Shown here piece by piece: positions 9,503-19,468 of a stretch of 64,000 nucleotides of DNA. Position numbers and translations under genes: made by a program. The notes under the pieces are model-generated. The model saw only the letters and a program-made list of their open reading frames with translations, made no database searches and had not been told where the DNA came from. Origin of the DNA: Allocoprobacillus halotolerans (GTDB lineage Bacteria > Bacillota_I > Bacilli_A > Erysipelotrichales > Coprobacillaceae); the NCBI RefSeq assembly GCF_024399475.1, contig NZ_CP101620.1, forward strand, positions 1,035,608 through 1,099,607, written 5' to 3'. The stretch's first letter is position 1. Each line of letters begins with the position of its first letter.

Positions 9503-9961
9503 ATGAAAAAATTGATTATTTGGGTTGTGATGCAGTTTTTATATCGAGGAATGAAAGTGTTGTATAAAGATGATTCTCGTATCAAAGAAGAATTAGATGG
9601 TTGGAAACAAGATAAAGTCTTAACTTTACAAGTCATGCATGGACCATCTATTACAATCAAGTACACATATCAAAAAGGATTACAGAAAGTCAAAAACGTA
9701 GAACCAGACATTTGTATAACATTTAAAAGTATTCAAACTGCTTTGCTTGTGTTTACAGGTATGATGAGTGTTAAAAGTGCTTATTTGGAACATCGTTTCT
9801 CCTTAAAAGGTGATGTGTTTGAAAGCATGAGATTTGTTCGTTGTGTTGATTTGGTTGAAACTTATCTCTTTCCACGTTTTATGACAAAACGCATTTTAAA
9901 TCATCAAGAGAAAAAATATAAATCAACAATCATTACTTATATAAAAACTTTGTTTGCATAA
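9503..9961 (+). CDS. SCP2 sterol-binding-domain-like protein
   Basis: 152 residues from ATG 9503 (AAGGAG upstream). The central part (PDICITFKSIQTALLVFTGM, SLKGD) fits the SCP2 lipid-binding fold seen in small bacterial proteins. No signal peptide and no catalytic motif. It lies 12 nt before the alcohol dehydrogenase gene, so it is probably the first gene of a three-gene operon for aldehydes or fatty alcohols. Its role, perhaps holding a hydrophobic substrate, is inferred. Confidence 0.65.
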   Translation: MKKLIIWVVMQFLYRGMKVLYKDDSRIKEELDGWKQDKVLTLQVMHGPSITIKYTYQKGLQKVKNVEPDICITFKSIQTALLVFTGMMSVKSAYLEHRFSLKGDVFESMRFVRCVDLVETYLFPRFMTKRILNHQEKKYKSTIITYIKTLFA

Positions 9962-9973
9962 GGAGGGAAAATT

Positions 9974-11143
9974 ATGTATTTTGAATTTGTTAATAAAACA
10001 AAAGTATGTGCTGGAAAAAATGCTTTAAGTCAATTAGAATATGAATGCCAACAATATCATATGAAACATCCTTTGATACTCACGGATGATGTTTTATATA
10101 AATTAAAATATGTTGACATCATTACAAAACATTTAACATTAGAAATTAGTTTATTTACCAATATTCCTGTTGATTCATCTATTCATACAATTGAAGAAAT
10201 CAAAGATTATTATATCAAAGAACAATGTGATGGTATCATTGCCTTAGGTGGTGGAAGTGTCTTGGACACTGCTAAAGGTGTGTATTTAATGCTTTCTCAA
10301 GATTGCCAATCGATTGAAGATATCCTAGGCTTTGAAGATATCCCACTTGGAAAAGATATTCCATTCTTTGCGATTCCAACAACAAGTGGAACGGGTAGTG
10401 AAGCAACATGTGTTGCTGTGGTTTCACATCCTGAAAAGAAAGTCAAACTAGAAATTATTTCACAACATATTCAAAGCCATGTTGCTTTTCTTGATCCTGT
10501 ATTAACACAAAATTTACCTATTAAAACAACAGTTTCAACAGGAATTGATGCTTTAACTCATGCAATTGAAGCTTACACATGTTCACAAAAAAATCCTATT
10601 AGTGATGGTTATGCCATATCAGCTATCCGTACAATTTCACAAAATATTTTAGAAATCCTTGAACATCCAAAAGATGCTGATATTCGCTTAAATCTTGCTT
10701 TAGCTTCTTATGAGGCTGGTTGTTCTTTTTCTAACTCAATGGTAGGTATTGTTCATGCGATTGGACATGCTTTAGGGGCTGTTTGCCACATTCCCCATGG
10801 TGATGCAATGAGTATGTTATTAGTACCGTGTATGCGATATAACCTTGATGTTAATAAAGATTTATATGCTGATTTATTGTTATATCTTGGACAAATTGAT
10901 TTGTATACACAAACACCTAAAGATCAATTAGGTGAAAAAGCTATCGATTATATTACATCATTATTACAAACATTACACGAAAAAGCTGCACTTCCTATTT
11001 CTTTACAAAGCATTGAAAACTTAAATGATAATATTGATGAAATCGTCGAAAAAGCATTAAATGATGGTGCTTTAATCGTCAACAATAAATATGCTTCAAA
11101 ACAAGATATTCGCAATATATTGGAGGGTCATTATGGATATTAA
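9974..11143 (+). CDS. Iron-containing alcohol dehydrogenase
   Basis: 389-residue group III alcohol dehydrogenase. Nucleotide-binding GGGSVLDTAKG near residue 95; PTTSGTGSEAT; metal ligands in GIDALTHAIEAY and HAIGHALGAVCHIPHG. The family interconverts alcohols and aldehydes or ketones with NAD(P)H and Fe2+. AGGAGG precedes the ATG. The end overlaps the aldehyde dehydrogenase start by 11 nt, showing tight coupling. Substrate is unknown; the pairing with an ALDH3-like enzyme and an SCP2-like protein hints at medium or long chains. Confidence 0.93.
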   Translation: MYFEFVNKTKVCAGKNALSQLEYECQQYHMKHPLILTDDVLYKLKYVDIITKHLTLEISLFTNIPVDSSIHTIEEIKDYYIKEQCDGIIALGGGSVLDTAKGVYLMLSQDCQSIEDILGFEDIPLGKDIPFFAIPTTSGTGSEATCVAVVSHPEKKVKLEIISQHIQSHVAFLDPVLTQNLPIKTTVSTGIDALTHAIEAYTCSQKNPISDGYAISAIRTISQNILEILEHPKDADIRLNLALASYEAGCSFSNSMVGIVHAIGHALGAVCHIPHGDAMSMLLVPCMRYNLDVNKDLYADLLLYLGQIDLYTQTPKDQLGEKAIDYITSLLQTLHEKAALPISLQSIENLNDNIDEIVEKALNDGALIVNNKYASKQDIRNILEGHYGY

Positions 11144-12503
11144 AGAATTAGTTCAAACACAACGTCAGTTTTATCAAACACAATATACCAAAGATGTACA
11201 ACATCGTATTCAAACATTAAAAGCTATGAAAACATGGATTTTAGAACATCAAAATCGTATTATAGATGCTTTAAAACAAGATTTAAACAAAGATGCAGTG
11301 GAAGCTTATATGTGTGAAATTGGTTTAGTTTTAAGTGAATTGAATTATCAGTTAAGACATATTAAAAAATGGAGTAAAAATAAATATGTATGGACACCTT
11401 TAGCACAGTTCTATGGCACAAGTTTTGAATCTTATGAACCATATGGTGTCACATTAATTATGAGTCCTTGGAATTATCCATTTATGTTATCAATTGAACC
11501 TGCTGTTGGTGCTATTGCAGCTGGTAATACTGTCATTATCAAACCAAGTGCCTATGCACCCCATGTTTCTCATGTCATTAAACAAATGATTGATGAAAGC
11601 TGTGATGAAAAATATGTTGCGGTTGTTGAAGGAGGACGTGCCCAAAACACTGAACTTTTAGAACAGCGATTTGATTATATTTTCTTTACTGGTAGTGTCA
11701 ATGTTGGAAAACTTGTTATGGAAAAAGCGAGTCGTTATCTCACACCTGTAACTTTAGAATTAGGTGGCAAAAGTCCTTGTATTGTTGATGATGATAAAAG
11801 TTTAAAACTTGCAGCTAAACGTATTGCTTTTGGTAAATTTTTAAATGCTGGTCAAACTTGTGTTGCTCCAGATTATCTACTCATTAAAAGTGAATATAAA
11901 GATCAATTTGTACAATATATGCAAAATATCATTCATGAATTTTTTGGAGATCAACCACTACAAAACAAACAATTAATAAAAATTATTAACCAAAAACATT
12001 TTGAAAGACTTTCACATCTATTAGAAAATCAAGATATTGTCATTGGTGGACATAGTAATCCTGAAACTTTACAACTAGAACCAACTGTGGTTGATCATGT
12101 TGATGGAGATAATCCTTTGATGCAAGAGGAAATCTTTGGTCCTATTTTACCTATTTTAACTTATCAACATCTTGATGAAGCTATTAACTTTATTAATCAA
12201 AGAGAAAAACCATTAGCTTTCTATATCTTTTCACATGATAAGGCTGTTCAAAAGAAATTATTGAAACATTGTAGTTTTGGTGGTGGATGTATCAACGATA
12301 CAATTATTCATCTTGCAACAAGCGAATTAGGTTTTGGTGGTGTTGGACATAGTGGTATGGGTGCTTATCATGGTAAAAAGAGTTTTGAAACTTTCTCTCA
12401 CACAAGAAGTATTGTCAAGAAAGCAACTTGGATTGACTTGCCAATGCGTTATTATCCTTATAATTCATTCAAAGATAAACTTATTCGTATGTTTGTTAAA
12501 TAA
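11133..12503 (+). CDS. Aldehyde dehydrogenase, ALDH3-like
   Basis: 456 residues from ATG 11133 (GGAGGG upstream). Catalytic Glu in VTLELGGKSP and catalytic Cys in NAGQTCVAPDY; cofactor region SPWNYPF and FFTGSVNVGK. The short form and the hydrophobic C-terminus (LPMRYYPYNSFKDKL) match class 3 enzymes that oxidise fatty or aromatic aldehydes to acids with NAD(P)+. Overlaps the upstream alcohol dehydrogenase, so both are translated together. The frame is intact. Confidence 0.93.
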   Translation: MDIKELVQTQRQFYQTQYTKDVQHRIQTLKAMKTWILEHQNRIIDALKQDLNKDAVEAYMCEIGLVLSELNYQLRHIKKWSKNKYVWTPLAQFYGTSFESYEPYGVTLIMSPWNYPFMLSIEPAVGAIAAGNTVIIKPSAYAPHVSHVIKQMIDESCDEKYVAVVEGGRAQNTELLEQRFDYIFFTGSVNVGKLVMEKASRYLTPVTLELGGKSPCIVDDDKSLKLAAKRIAFGKFLNAGQTCVAPDYLLIKSEYKDQFVQYMQNIIHEFFGDQPLQNKQLIKIINQKHFERLSHLLENQDIVIGGHSNPETLQLEPTVVDHVDGDNPLMQEEIFGPILPILTYQHLDEAINFINQREKPLAFYIFSHDKAVQKKLLKHCSFGGGCINDTIIHLATSELGFGGVGHSGMGAYHGKKSFETFSHTRSIVKKATWIDLPMRYYPYNSFKDKLIRMFVK

Positions 12504-12577
12504 TTTTACACAATCTTAACAATTTCTTTAGAAAATTATTGTATAATGAAACATATATAATGTTAGGAGGAGCAATT

Positions 12578-12811
12578 ATGAAATGTCCAGTATGTAAAGA
12601 TACTACATTATTAATGGCTGAAAAGCATGGTATCGAAATTGATTATTGTCCTGAATGTCGAGGTATATGGTTGGATCGTGGTGAACTTGATAAAATCATT
12701 GAAAGAGCATCAGATCAAAAAACATCATCTTCTCACAGTCATGTCAAATTAACTAAAAAGAAAAAAGGCTTTGGATTAACTGATATTTTAGAAATGTTTG
12801 GTGAGGAATAA
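12578..12811 (+). CDS. TFIIB-type zinc-ribbon protein
   Basis: 77 residues from ATG 12578 with AGGAGGAGC upstream; a weak alternative start at 12539 lacks a ribosome site. Two CxxC pairs (MKCPVCKD and DYCPECRG) followed by IWLDRGELDKI define the zf-TFIIB family of small zinc proteins. The tail is basic and poorly ordered (KLTKKKKGFG). Function unknown. It has its own TATAAT box at 12541-12546. Confidence 0.85.
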   Translation: MKCPVCKDTTLLMAEKHGIEIDYCPECRGIWLDRGELDKIIERASDQKTSSSHSHVKLTKKKKGFGLTDILEMFGEE

Positions 12812-12936
12812 AAACAACGCCTAAAAGGCGTGGTTTTCTCTGCGGCTATAAGCCTTTGTTACTTGCTCGCGTCTAAAGGCGCTGCTTTCACTTCGTTCAA
12901 GCTATCGCTTTTGACTCTCGCTATCCCTCAAAGGGA

Positions 12937-13455
12937 TTATTTCTCTTTCTTAACTGTCTTTTTCTTTTTCTCCTGTTTTTTCTTCTCTTTTTCTATTTCT
13001 CTATCTTCAAATGGATTTTGATATTCTTTCACACTGAGTTTGTCCATCGCTATGTCATGTCGCTCTTGTTCCCTTATATATTTTGCGACCGTTGCATCAT
13101 TCAATCCCACTGTGCTCACATAATATCCTTCTGCCCAGAAATGTCTGTTTCCATATTTATATTTCAGATTTGCATGTCGATCAAATATCATCAGTGCCGA
13201 TTTTCCTTTTAGGTATCCCATGAATGATGATACACTTAATTTTGGTGGTATCATCACTAATATATGGACATGATCTGCCATCAGATGCCCTTCTATGATT
13301 TCTACTCCTTTATATCGGCATAATGTCCTTAATATCTCTCCTATGTCATTTCTTAGTTGATTATAAATCACTTTTCGTCTATACTTTGGAGTGAAGACGA
13401 TGTGATATTTGCACATCCACTTCGTATGTGCCAAAGAATTTGTTTTTTGAGCCAT
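12937..13455 (-). CDS. tnpA: IS200/IS605-family Y1 transposase TnpA
   Basis: 172 residues. HUH metal motif in MADHVHILVMIPP, catalytic tyrosine in TVAKYIREQERHD, and N-terminal KYHIVFTPKYRRKV, all standard for single-strand transposases that excise and insert at hairpin ends. The Lys-rich tail (about 20 residues after FEDREIEKE) is longer than usual. The ribosome site AAAGGTG lies inside a leader hairpin. The frame is intact, so the element may be active. Confidence 0.93.
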   Translation of the reverse strand: MAQKTNSLAHTKWMCKYHIVFTPKYRRKVIYNQLRNDIGEILRTLCRYKGVEIIEGHLMADHVHILVMIPPKLSVSSFMGYLKGKSALMIFDRHANLKYKYGNRHFWAEGYYVSTVGLNDATVAKYIREQERHDIAMDKLSVKEYQNPFEDREIEKEKKKQEKKKKTVKKEK

Positions 13456-13460
13456 ACTTT

Positions 13461-13519
13461 ATCACCTTTCCTTTCCTATAATGATAGCTTGAACACTTTC
13501 ATTATAATGGAAAGGTGAT
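13461..13519 (-). promoter_or_regulatory. Leader hairpin sequestering the tnpA ribosome site
   Basis: ATCACCTTTCC (13461-13471) and GGAAAGGTGAT (13509-13519) are exact complements. In the tnpA mRNA the arm nearer the ATG includes the Shine-Dalgarno AAAGGTG, so folding would block translation, as known for IS200. Confidence 0.7.
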
Positions 13520-13640
13520 ATTTTGTATAACTTTTTATCGCTCCACCCGCATAGCAGGTGGTTTTTTGTTTCGCATACTTTGTATGCTCAACTGACTAAA
13601 GTCAATATATTCATACTAGTATGAATATTTAAAATAAAAC

Positions 13641-13675
13641 AAGCTGTAAGAAAATTATTTTCTTACAGCTTTTTT
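13641..13675 (-). terminator. Terminator after mscL
   Basis: AAGCTGTAAGAAAA / TTTTCTTACAGCTT with a 3-nt loop and flanking A/T runs, directly after the repaired mscL stop. Confidence 0.85.
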
Positions 13676-13676
13676 A

Positions 13677-14077
13677 TTATGCTATTTCATCTAATTGTGA
13701 AGTACAATTTGGACAACGTGATGCATCAATATGTACTTCAGATTTACAAAAAGGACAGATTTTTGTAGTTGGTTCAATACTTCTTCTTTTTTACCAATAG
13801 ACATTAGTTTATTCATTGTTTTTAATAAGCAGAATAAAACAAAAGCCATGATAAGAAAATTCACAACAGAAGAAATAAACGCAGATGCAAATCCAGCAAC
13901 ATCTTTTAATGTATAAACTTGTCCTCCTGTCACAAGATTTAATATAGGATTAATAAAATTATCAGTTAAAGATGTAACAATCCCTGTAAAAGCACCACCT
14001 ATAATAACCCCAATTGCCATATCAAGCATATTGCCACGCACAGCAAACTGCTTAAATTCATTCATGAACTTTTTCAT
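13677..14077 (-). CDS. mscL: Large-conductance mechanosensitive channel, C-terminal frameshift
   Basis: 133 residues after repair. N-terminus MKKFMNEFKQFAVRGNMLDM and the first pore helix AIGVIIGGAFTGIVTSL are textbook MscL; the second helix is AFISSVVNFLIMAFVLFCLL. The frame is lost at an A-run near 13790. Adding one A gives a tail ending in a double-CxxC zinc ribbon (ICPFCKSEV ... RCPNCTSQLDEIA), a variation of the MscL cytoplasmic tail seen in some Bacillota. The channel opens on hypo-osmotic shock. Start has GGAGGAAAG upstream. Confidence 0.92.
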
Positions 14078-14146
14078 ACTCTTTCCTCCATTTTAAAAAG
14101 CATATCATATTTTTTAACAAAAACAAACAAAAAGAGCCATTTGGCT

Positions 14147-15576
14147 CTAATTGTTAACACCGTGATGAGGTGTAAATGATGTATCATCAATACCTTTAAA
14201 AGCATATCCAAGTTTTTGATAATGTTCAATAATCTTTGGTAATGCTTCGACAGTCGTTGTTTTTGCTCCTGTATCATGCATTAATAAGTTAATATTTTTC
14301 GCTTGACTTGATGTTCCATTTTTAACCAATAATGAAACTGCCCTTCTATTCCCTTGAGCATCTGTTGAATCAGCATTCCAATCATAATATTGATAACCTC
14401 TATTTTGAACTTCTGTTACTAATGTTGACATGATTCCTTTACAGTATTTTGCTGATGTTGTATTAGAACTTCCACCAGGGAAACGAATATACTTAGGTAC
14501 AAAACCAATTTGTTCTTTAACCATTTGGCCAAGTTTATCTAAATCTTTAAAATAAGCATCAACTGAAGCATAAACTTCATCATATTTATGGCTATATGTA
14601 TGTAATGCTATAGTATGTCCTTTTTCATAAGCTTCTTTGATATACTTATTGTATTTTTGTCCATTTCCTGTCACAAAGAATGTTGCCTTGACATTATACT
14701 TGTCTAAAACATCTAAAATCTTCTTTGTATTTTCAGATGGACCATCATCAAATGTTAAATACATAATTTTTTCATTAGATGCAGGAATAGCTTTCGCAAC
14801 AACTTTCTTTAAAACATTAATTTTTCTTGTAAAAGATGCTGAGTTTCCACTACGATCTGTTACTGTATACTTAACTGTATATGTTCCTTCTTTTTTAAGT
14901 TAACATCACTTGAATCAACTTTAATTTCAGGTTTAGGATCACGATTATCTTTAGCAGTTAAACCAGATAAATAATCCACTTCTCCATTGACCTTTGTTGT
15001 TAAATCATGTAAACCTGTCAATTCAGGTTTTTCTGTATCTTTAACAATATTAACTTCTATTTCTTTTTCTGTCTTATTTCCAGCTTCATCTTCCACAACA
15101 ACCGTCATTTCTTGCTTACCTTCTTTAGTAAAATCATAATCTTTTTTAAAGTAAGCTTTTGTCTTTGTCACATCTTGAATATCTGAAACAACATCTTCAA
15201 TATCAACTTTCATACCTACATCAATATCTAAATTTTTCGTTTTAAAAGTTGGAGCTTTTGTATCCACAACATGTACAGATAAACTATATTCTTTACCATC
15301 TAATATATATTTTATCTGATATTCGCCTAACTTCTTTGTATTGACTTGACTTGAATCAACTTTAACATCACTCTTTTTGTGATTACCATTAATCTTTTCA
15401 ATATATGTTAATGGATCATCAGCAAGTTTTTCATTAATTTCTATATTTACAGGATTATTTTTAAATTGAACAAGAGGTTTGTTCAACATTTTAAATACAA
15501 AAAACATAATAACCACAATACATAGAACACCTATCAATAATATTAAATTTCTTTTTACATTTTTCTTTAATTTCAT
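14147..15576 (-). CDS. Membrane-anchored polysaccharide deacetylase with Ig-like domains, one frameshift
   Basis: 476 residues after repair. Order: short cytoplasmic basic N-terminus, one membrane anchor (LILLIGVLCIVVIMFFVF), two DUF5011/Ig-like beta domains (about residues 60-270), then a NodB-type deacetylase: MYLTFDDGPSENTKK, HTYSHKYDEV, RFPGGSSN, LLMHDTG. These enzymes remove acetyl groups from peptidoglycan or other wall glycans outside the cell. The frame breaks at an A-run near 14892-14897; the join reads NLKKEGTYTVKYTVTD. Start ATG 15576 has AAAGGTG upstream. It lies next to a cell-wall amidase, suggesting envelope maintenance. Confidence 0.88.
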
Positions 15577-15639
15577 ACATCTGACACCTTTCCTTGTCAT
15601 CAATCTTATCAAATAGTTTTGAATTTTTTGTGGATATTT

Positions 15640-16418
15640 TTACTGATTTATATTATTTTGTGATGAATTGTCCAAAAGATGAGTTTGTACTTCTTCAATA
15701 ATTCCTTTTGCTATAGTTTCTCCCATTTTCTGTAATTTTTCATCATCACTTAAATAACTATAATCATTTTTATTATTTAAATATCCTAATTCAATTAATA
15801 CTGATGGTACTGTATTATCTCTTAATACTTGTAAAGATTTTCCACCATCTAGTATTCCTCTATTTTTTGAATAATTCAATGTTTCAATACTTTTTCCTAT
15901 ATTTTGTGCTAAACTCTCACTCTCATCATTCTTTTTATAAATTTCAAATCCAGAGACTTCATCAGATTCTTCATAGGAATTGACATGAACTGAGACAAAG
16001 TAATTAGCCTGATATGTTTCACTCATCGCAGCTCTTTTCTTTAAATCCTCTATCTTATTATTAGATAGCGAAACATCACTTTCTCTTGTAAACACAGCTT
16101 TAATATCAGCATCTTCTAATACTTGTCCTATTGCTTTTGATGTTTTAAGCGTAATATCTTTTTCTAGCACATTTCCCACATTAGCACCTGGATCCCAATC
16201 ACCATGTCCAGGATCAATCACAACTGTCGCAATATAAGTCTTTTCTTTTTCGGGTTCGACTTCTACAACTTCTTCTTTTTGTACTTCTGGCGCTAATAAA
16301 GATGCAATTGTATGGAATGCCCATGTCACTCCTTTATATATACCAAAACCTATTATCAATGCAGTCACACATATAATAATGACTCTATCTTTTCTTAATT
16401 TTCTCTTTTTCTTGCCAC
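15640..16418 (-). CDS. N-acetylmuramoyl-L-alanine amidase (Amidase_3), N-terminal frameshift
   Basis: 259 residues after repair. A membrane anchor (VIIICVTALIIGFGIYKG) is followed by the zinc amidase domain: VVIDPGHGDWDPGA, then VHVNSYEES, and VLIELGYLNN with the catalytic Glu. It cuts the muramic acid-peptide bond of peptidoglycan. The anchor is preceded by MARKKRKLRKDR only if one A is added to the run near 16405-16409 and the GTG at 16418 (GAAGGATG upstream) is used; otherwise translation would start inside the anchor at an internal GTG. The first part of the next gene downstream is a deacetylase, likely the same function group. Confidence 0.85.
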
Positions 16419-16576
16419 ATCATCACATCCTTCTATAATCGTTGTTATTTTATCATTTTTTGTCATATAATCAAATAAATATTCCTATTTTTATTACTTT
16501 TTTATCATTCTCTTTTTCAGTCCACTTCAAGAATATTATAATTTGGTTATGGTGAATTAATGAGGTGAATAGAATC

Positions 16577-18308
16577 ATGAAACAAACACTCAAAAAATAT
16601 ATAAATTGTTAGATTCAAAACAAAAAATAAACTTTCTTATAATTCTATTGATTATGATGATATCAACAATTTTCACACAAATTACACCTAAAGCTATTGG
16701 GTGGTTGACTGATGATATTCTATTACAAAACCAAATTGATTTTTATAAAGTGATTCCTATTCTTCTTGTTATTTTAGTTGTTAATATTGTGAATCATTTG
16801 ATTATTATTTTAAGGCGAATCATTGTTGAAGATACTGCAACTCAAACTGAGAAAAAAGCTAGAAACCTTGTTATATCTTCTTTACTGAAAGCCCCTTTAA
16901 CATATTTTAAAGAAAATATGACAGGACATATTCATGGTAGATTGAACCGTTGTTTAGAAGGAACTGTAAAATTATAAAAATTAATTTTTATGGATTTTGC
17001 TCCTGCCATCTTTAATAGTATTGCTGCTATTATTGTTATATTTACAACTTTACCTATCACTTTATCATTATTGTTATTCCTATTGGTGTTGCGATTGTAA
17101 TGAGACAAATCAGTATACAAAAAGGAAATCGTGTAGAATTATTGGAAACAAAATCAGCTATGGATGGTTCTATTGTTGAATTATTGAATGGTATCGAAGT
17201 TATTAGAATGACAAATAGTCATCATTTAGAGGAACAAAGATTTGATAAAAAGTCAGAATTTTTAAGAGCAAAAGAAATAAGACATCATATCCAAATGGCA
17301 AAAATATGATAGTTTTAAATTCTTAAATGAAGCATTTTTTACAGTGTTTATGATTGGTATTTCAGCCTATCTTGCAACTCAAAATGTTATCTGTGTAGGA
17401 GCTGTGTTGACATCATATCTTTGTTTTTCTCAATTAATCAAACCATTGGAAGAATTGCATCATATTTTAGATGAATTATCTGAAAGTTCAATCTTAGCTC
17501 AAGATTTCTTTAAAATAACTGAAATCCCTCATGATTTTCTTATGATCTTCTTCCACCATCAAAAACTTATTAAACATCTTCAATAATTTGCATCCAACAT
17601 TTAAATTTTTCTTATAACCAACAAGAGAAAATCTTAAAAGACATTCATATTTCTATTGAAAAAGGTGCTTTTTGGGGAATAGCTAGTCCTAGTGGTTGTG
17701 GAAAATCTTCTCTTATTAAAGCCATTTGTAAATTAGAGAAATGTGATGGAGATATTTTTATTGATGATAAGGATATCAATTCTCTATCCCGTAATGAGTT
17801 AGCAAAATATATCACATTAGTCCCACAAAATCCTTTTTTAATTGCAGGTACGATTTATGAAAATATTTGTTATGGATTAGACAAAGAACCTTCATTAGAT
17901 GATGTATGGAAAGCTATTGATAAAGCTAATCTTACTGATTTTATTTGTAGTTTACCCCAACAATTAGAGACCAGGATTTCTGAACATGGTAATAATTTAT
18001 CAGTGGACCAAAAACAAATAATCGCCATATCGAGGATCTTTTTAAGAAAACCTCAAATTCTTATTTTAGATGAAGCCACTTCTAATTTAGATAATACTTC
18101 AGAAAGATTTATTCAACATGAAATAGAAAAACTCAAGATTCAAAATCAAATGACTATTATTTCCATCGCTCATAGACTAACAACTTTAAAGAATTGTGAT
18201 TATATTATTGTGATGGATCAAGGAAAGATTGTTGAAGAAGGTAAATATGATGAATTGATTGATAAAAAAGGTATTTTTAGTGATATGTATTATGGTAAAT
18301 TAAAATAG
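16577..18308 (+). pseudogene. ABC multidrug-type exporter (fused permease-ATPase), multiply broken
   Basis: ATG 16577 follows GAGGTGAA. Fragments in several frames add up to one half-transporter: membrane domain from 16606 (TPKAIGWLTDDIL ... MTGHIHGRLNR), more helices to about 17585, then an uninterrupted ATPase half from about 17600 (Walker A SPSGCGKSS, Walker B ILILDEATSNLDN, H-loop IAHRL). Lesions include A-run losses, an in-frame TAA at 16975-16977, and a signature motif reading LSVDQKQ where LSGGQ is expected. The in-frame stop and altered signature suggest true decay beyond sequencing error. No partner half-transporter is adjacent. Confidence 0.75.
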
Positions 18309-18382
18309 GTTATTTTTCATCTTCTTCATAAAAAGTAAAAATTTCTTAGAAACATAAAATCATATCGATTTTTCGATATGAT

Positions 18383-18691
18383 TTATTTTTTTGATTCAAT
18401 TAATGTCATAGCCTCTTCTAAAACTTTCTTACCATTCATCATGCCATAATCTTTCATGTCAATAACTGCAATTGGTTTACTTTCATCAAATAATGAACGA
18501 ATATGATCTTCCTGGAAACGAACCTGTGGTCCTAACATGATAGCATCGGCATCTTTTCCATAGACAATCGTATCAGCAATAGGCCTTGCTTCAATATCAA
18601 CATCTAAATTCTTTTCCTTAGCAGCAGTTAACATTCTTTCAACTAATAAACTCGTAGACATTCCTGCTGAACATACTAATAATATTTTCAT
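18383..18691 (-). CDS. PTS lactose/cellobiose-type IIB component, orphan
   Basis: 102 residues. The phosphorylated cysteine is in LLVCSAGMSTSLLVERM at the N-terminus; RPIADTIVYGKDADAIML and the end GKKVLEEAMTLIE match the cellobiose/diacetylchitobiose IIB fold. It passes phosphate from IIA to sugar via IIC, but no IIA or IIC lies nearby, so partners must be elsewhere, for example the IIC at 57-58 kb. GGAGGAG precedes the start. Confidence 0.93.
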   Translation of the reverse strand: MKILLVCSAGMSTSLLVERMLTAAKEKNLDVDIEARPIADTIVYGKDADAIMLGPQVRFQEDHIRSLFDESKPIAVIDMKDYGMMNGKKVLEEAMTLIESKK

Positions 18692-18748
18692 AAGTTCTCC
18701 TCCACTTATAACTATATCAATTTCAATTCAAGATGTAAAATTATTTCA

Positions 18749-19222
18749 TCATCTTAAAAGAAAATACTTCTGTTCTTTAAAACAATGTTCTTTTTCTAAT
18801 ATCAATGCTTTCAATTTATCTAATTTCTCTGATAATAATTGACTTTTTTCTTCTGCATTATAATTATCATCAACAATATCTGTAAAATAAACCCATTCGT
18901 TAAAAGCATTTAATATATCTTCATAAAGATTTTGACAAAACTCTATCATATTGATATGAGCTATTTGATAATGAATATCTTCCTTTGGTATAGGAACAGT
19001 TTTTTCATTTTCCACAATAATATGAAAATTCCAATAACTCACTGTACATAAGAATCTATATGGTTCAAGAAATCCTTTGACACAGAAAGGTTTCATTGTT
19101 TCTAAACCCCAAATAGCCTGATTAATCCATTCAAAAGCAATATCATCTAAATAGCTCAAATAATAAGAAGAACATCCTTCAAGTTGAAATTCTGTCCATC
19201 TAGCTTTTGGTTTCATTAACAT
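18749..19222 (-). CDS. Hypothetical protein
   Basis: 157 residues from ATG 19222 (GAAGG 8 nt upstream), or 155 from the second ATG. Soluble, rich in aromatic residues (EGCSSYYLSYLDD, ETMKPFCVKGFLEPYRF) with a charged helical C-terminus (EEKSQLLSEKLDKLKALI). I do not recognise a family. It lies 58 nt upstream of the orphan IIB gene on the same strand and may be cotranscribed with it. Confidence 0.6.
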   Translation of the reverse strand: MLMKPKARWTEFQLEGCSSYYLSYLDDIAFEWINQAIWGLETMKPFCVKGFLEPYRFLCTVSYWNFHIIVENEKTVPIPKEDIHYQIAHINMIEFCQNLYEDILNAFNEWVYFTDIVDDNYNAEEKSQLLSEKLDKLKALILEKEHCFKEQKYFLLR

Positions 19223-19380
19223 ATGTATTACCTTCTTATTTATTATTATAACATTTCTTATCATAAAAAATAAATCTTTCGTTTGTTTTTATCATTGAAA
19301 ACTCATAAAATTTGAAAATTAAAATTTTTTGTAAAAAGTTGGAAATAAAAAAAGAAAAATAGAAAAAAATTGCATATATA

Positions 19381-19468
19381 AATAATAGGAGGGTTCTTAT
19401 TAAAGATGAATATATTTACAATAAGCAAATATTGTTGTATAATGTCTATGAGCCCTCCTGAAATATAT
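19381..19468 (+). promoter_or_regulatory. Promoter and leader of Rpn copy 2, now cut off by an IS
   Basis: TTTACA (19415-19420), 17 nt, TATAAT (19438-19443): a near-ideal promoter. It is followed by CCCTCCT (19453-19459), able to pair with the AGGAGG ribosome site of the Rpn gene. An upstream arm AGGAGGGTTC lies at 19387-19396. The block is nearly identical to the upstream region of Rpn copy 3, including the A+T-rich sequence from about 19325. The IS insertion separates it from its gene. Confidence 0.75.

Larger units (their letters stand above)
12815..13600 (-). mobile_element. IS200-type insertion sequence (approximate ends)
   Basis: Contains a single tnpA of the Y1 transposase type and no tnpB, as in the IS200 group. 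Candidate end hairpins are CGCCTAAAAGGCG at about 12819-12831 (right end) and CCACCCGCATAGCAGGTGG near 13542-13560 (left end). IS200 elements have no inverted terminal repeats, so exact ends need comparison with an empty site. The non-coding stretch 12840-12936 (GC-richer than its surroundings) belongs to it. Confidence 0.7.
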
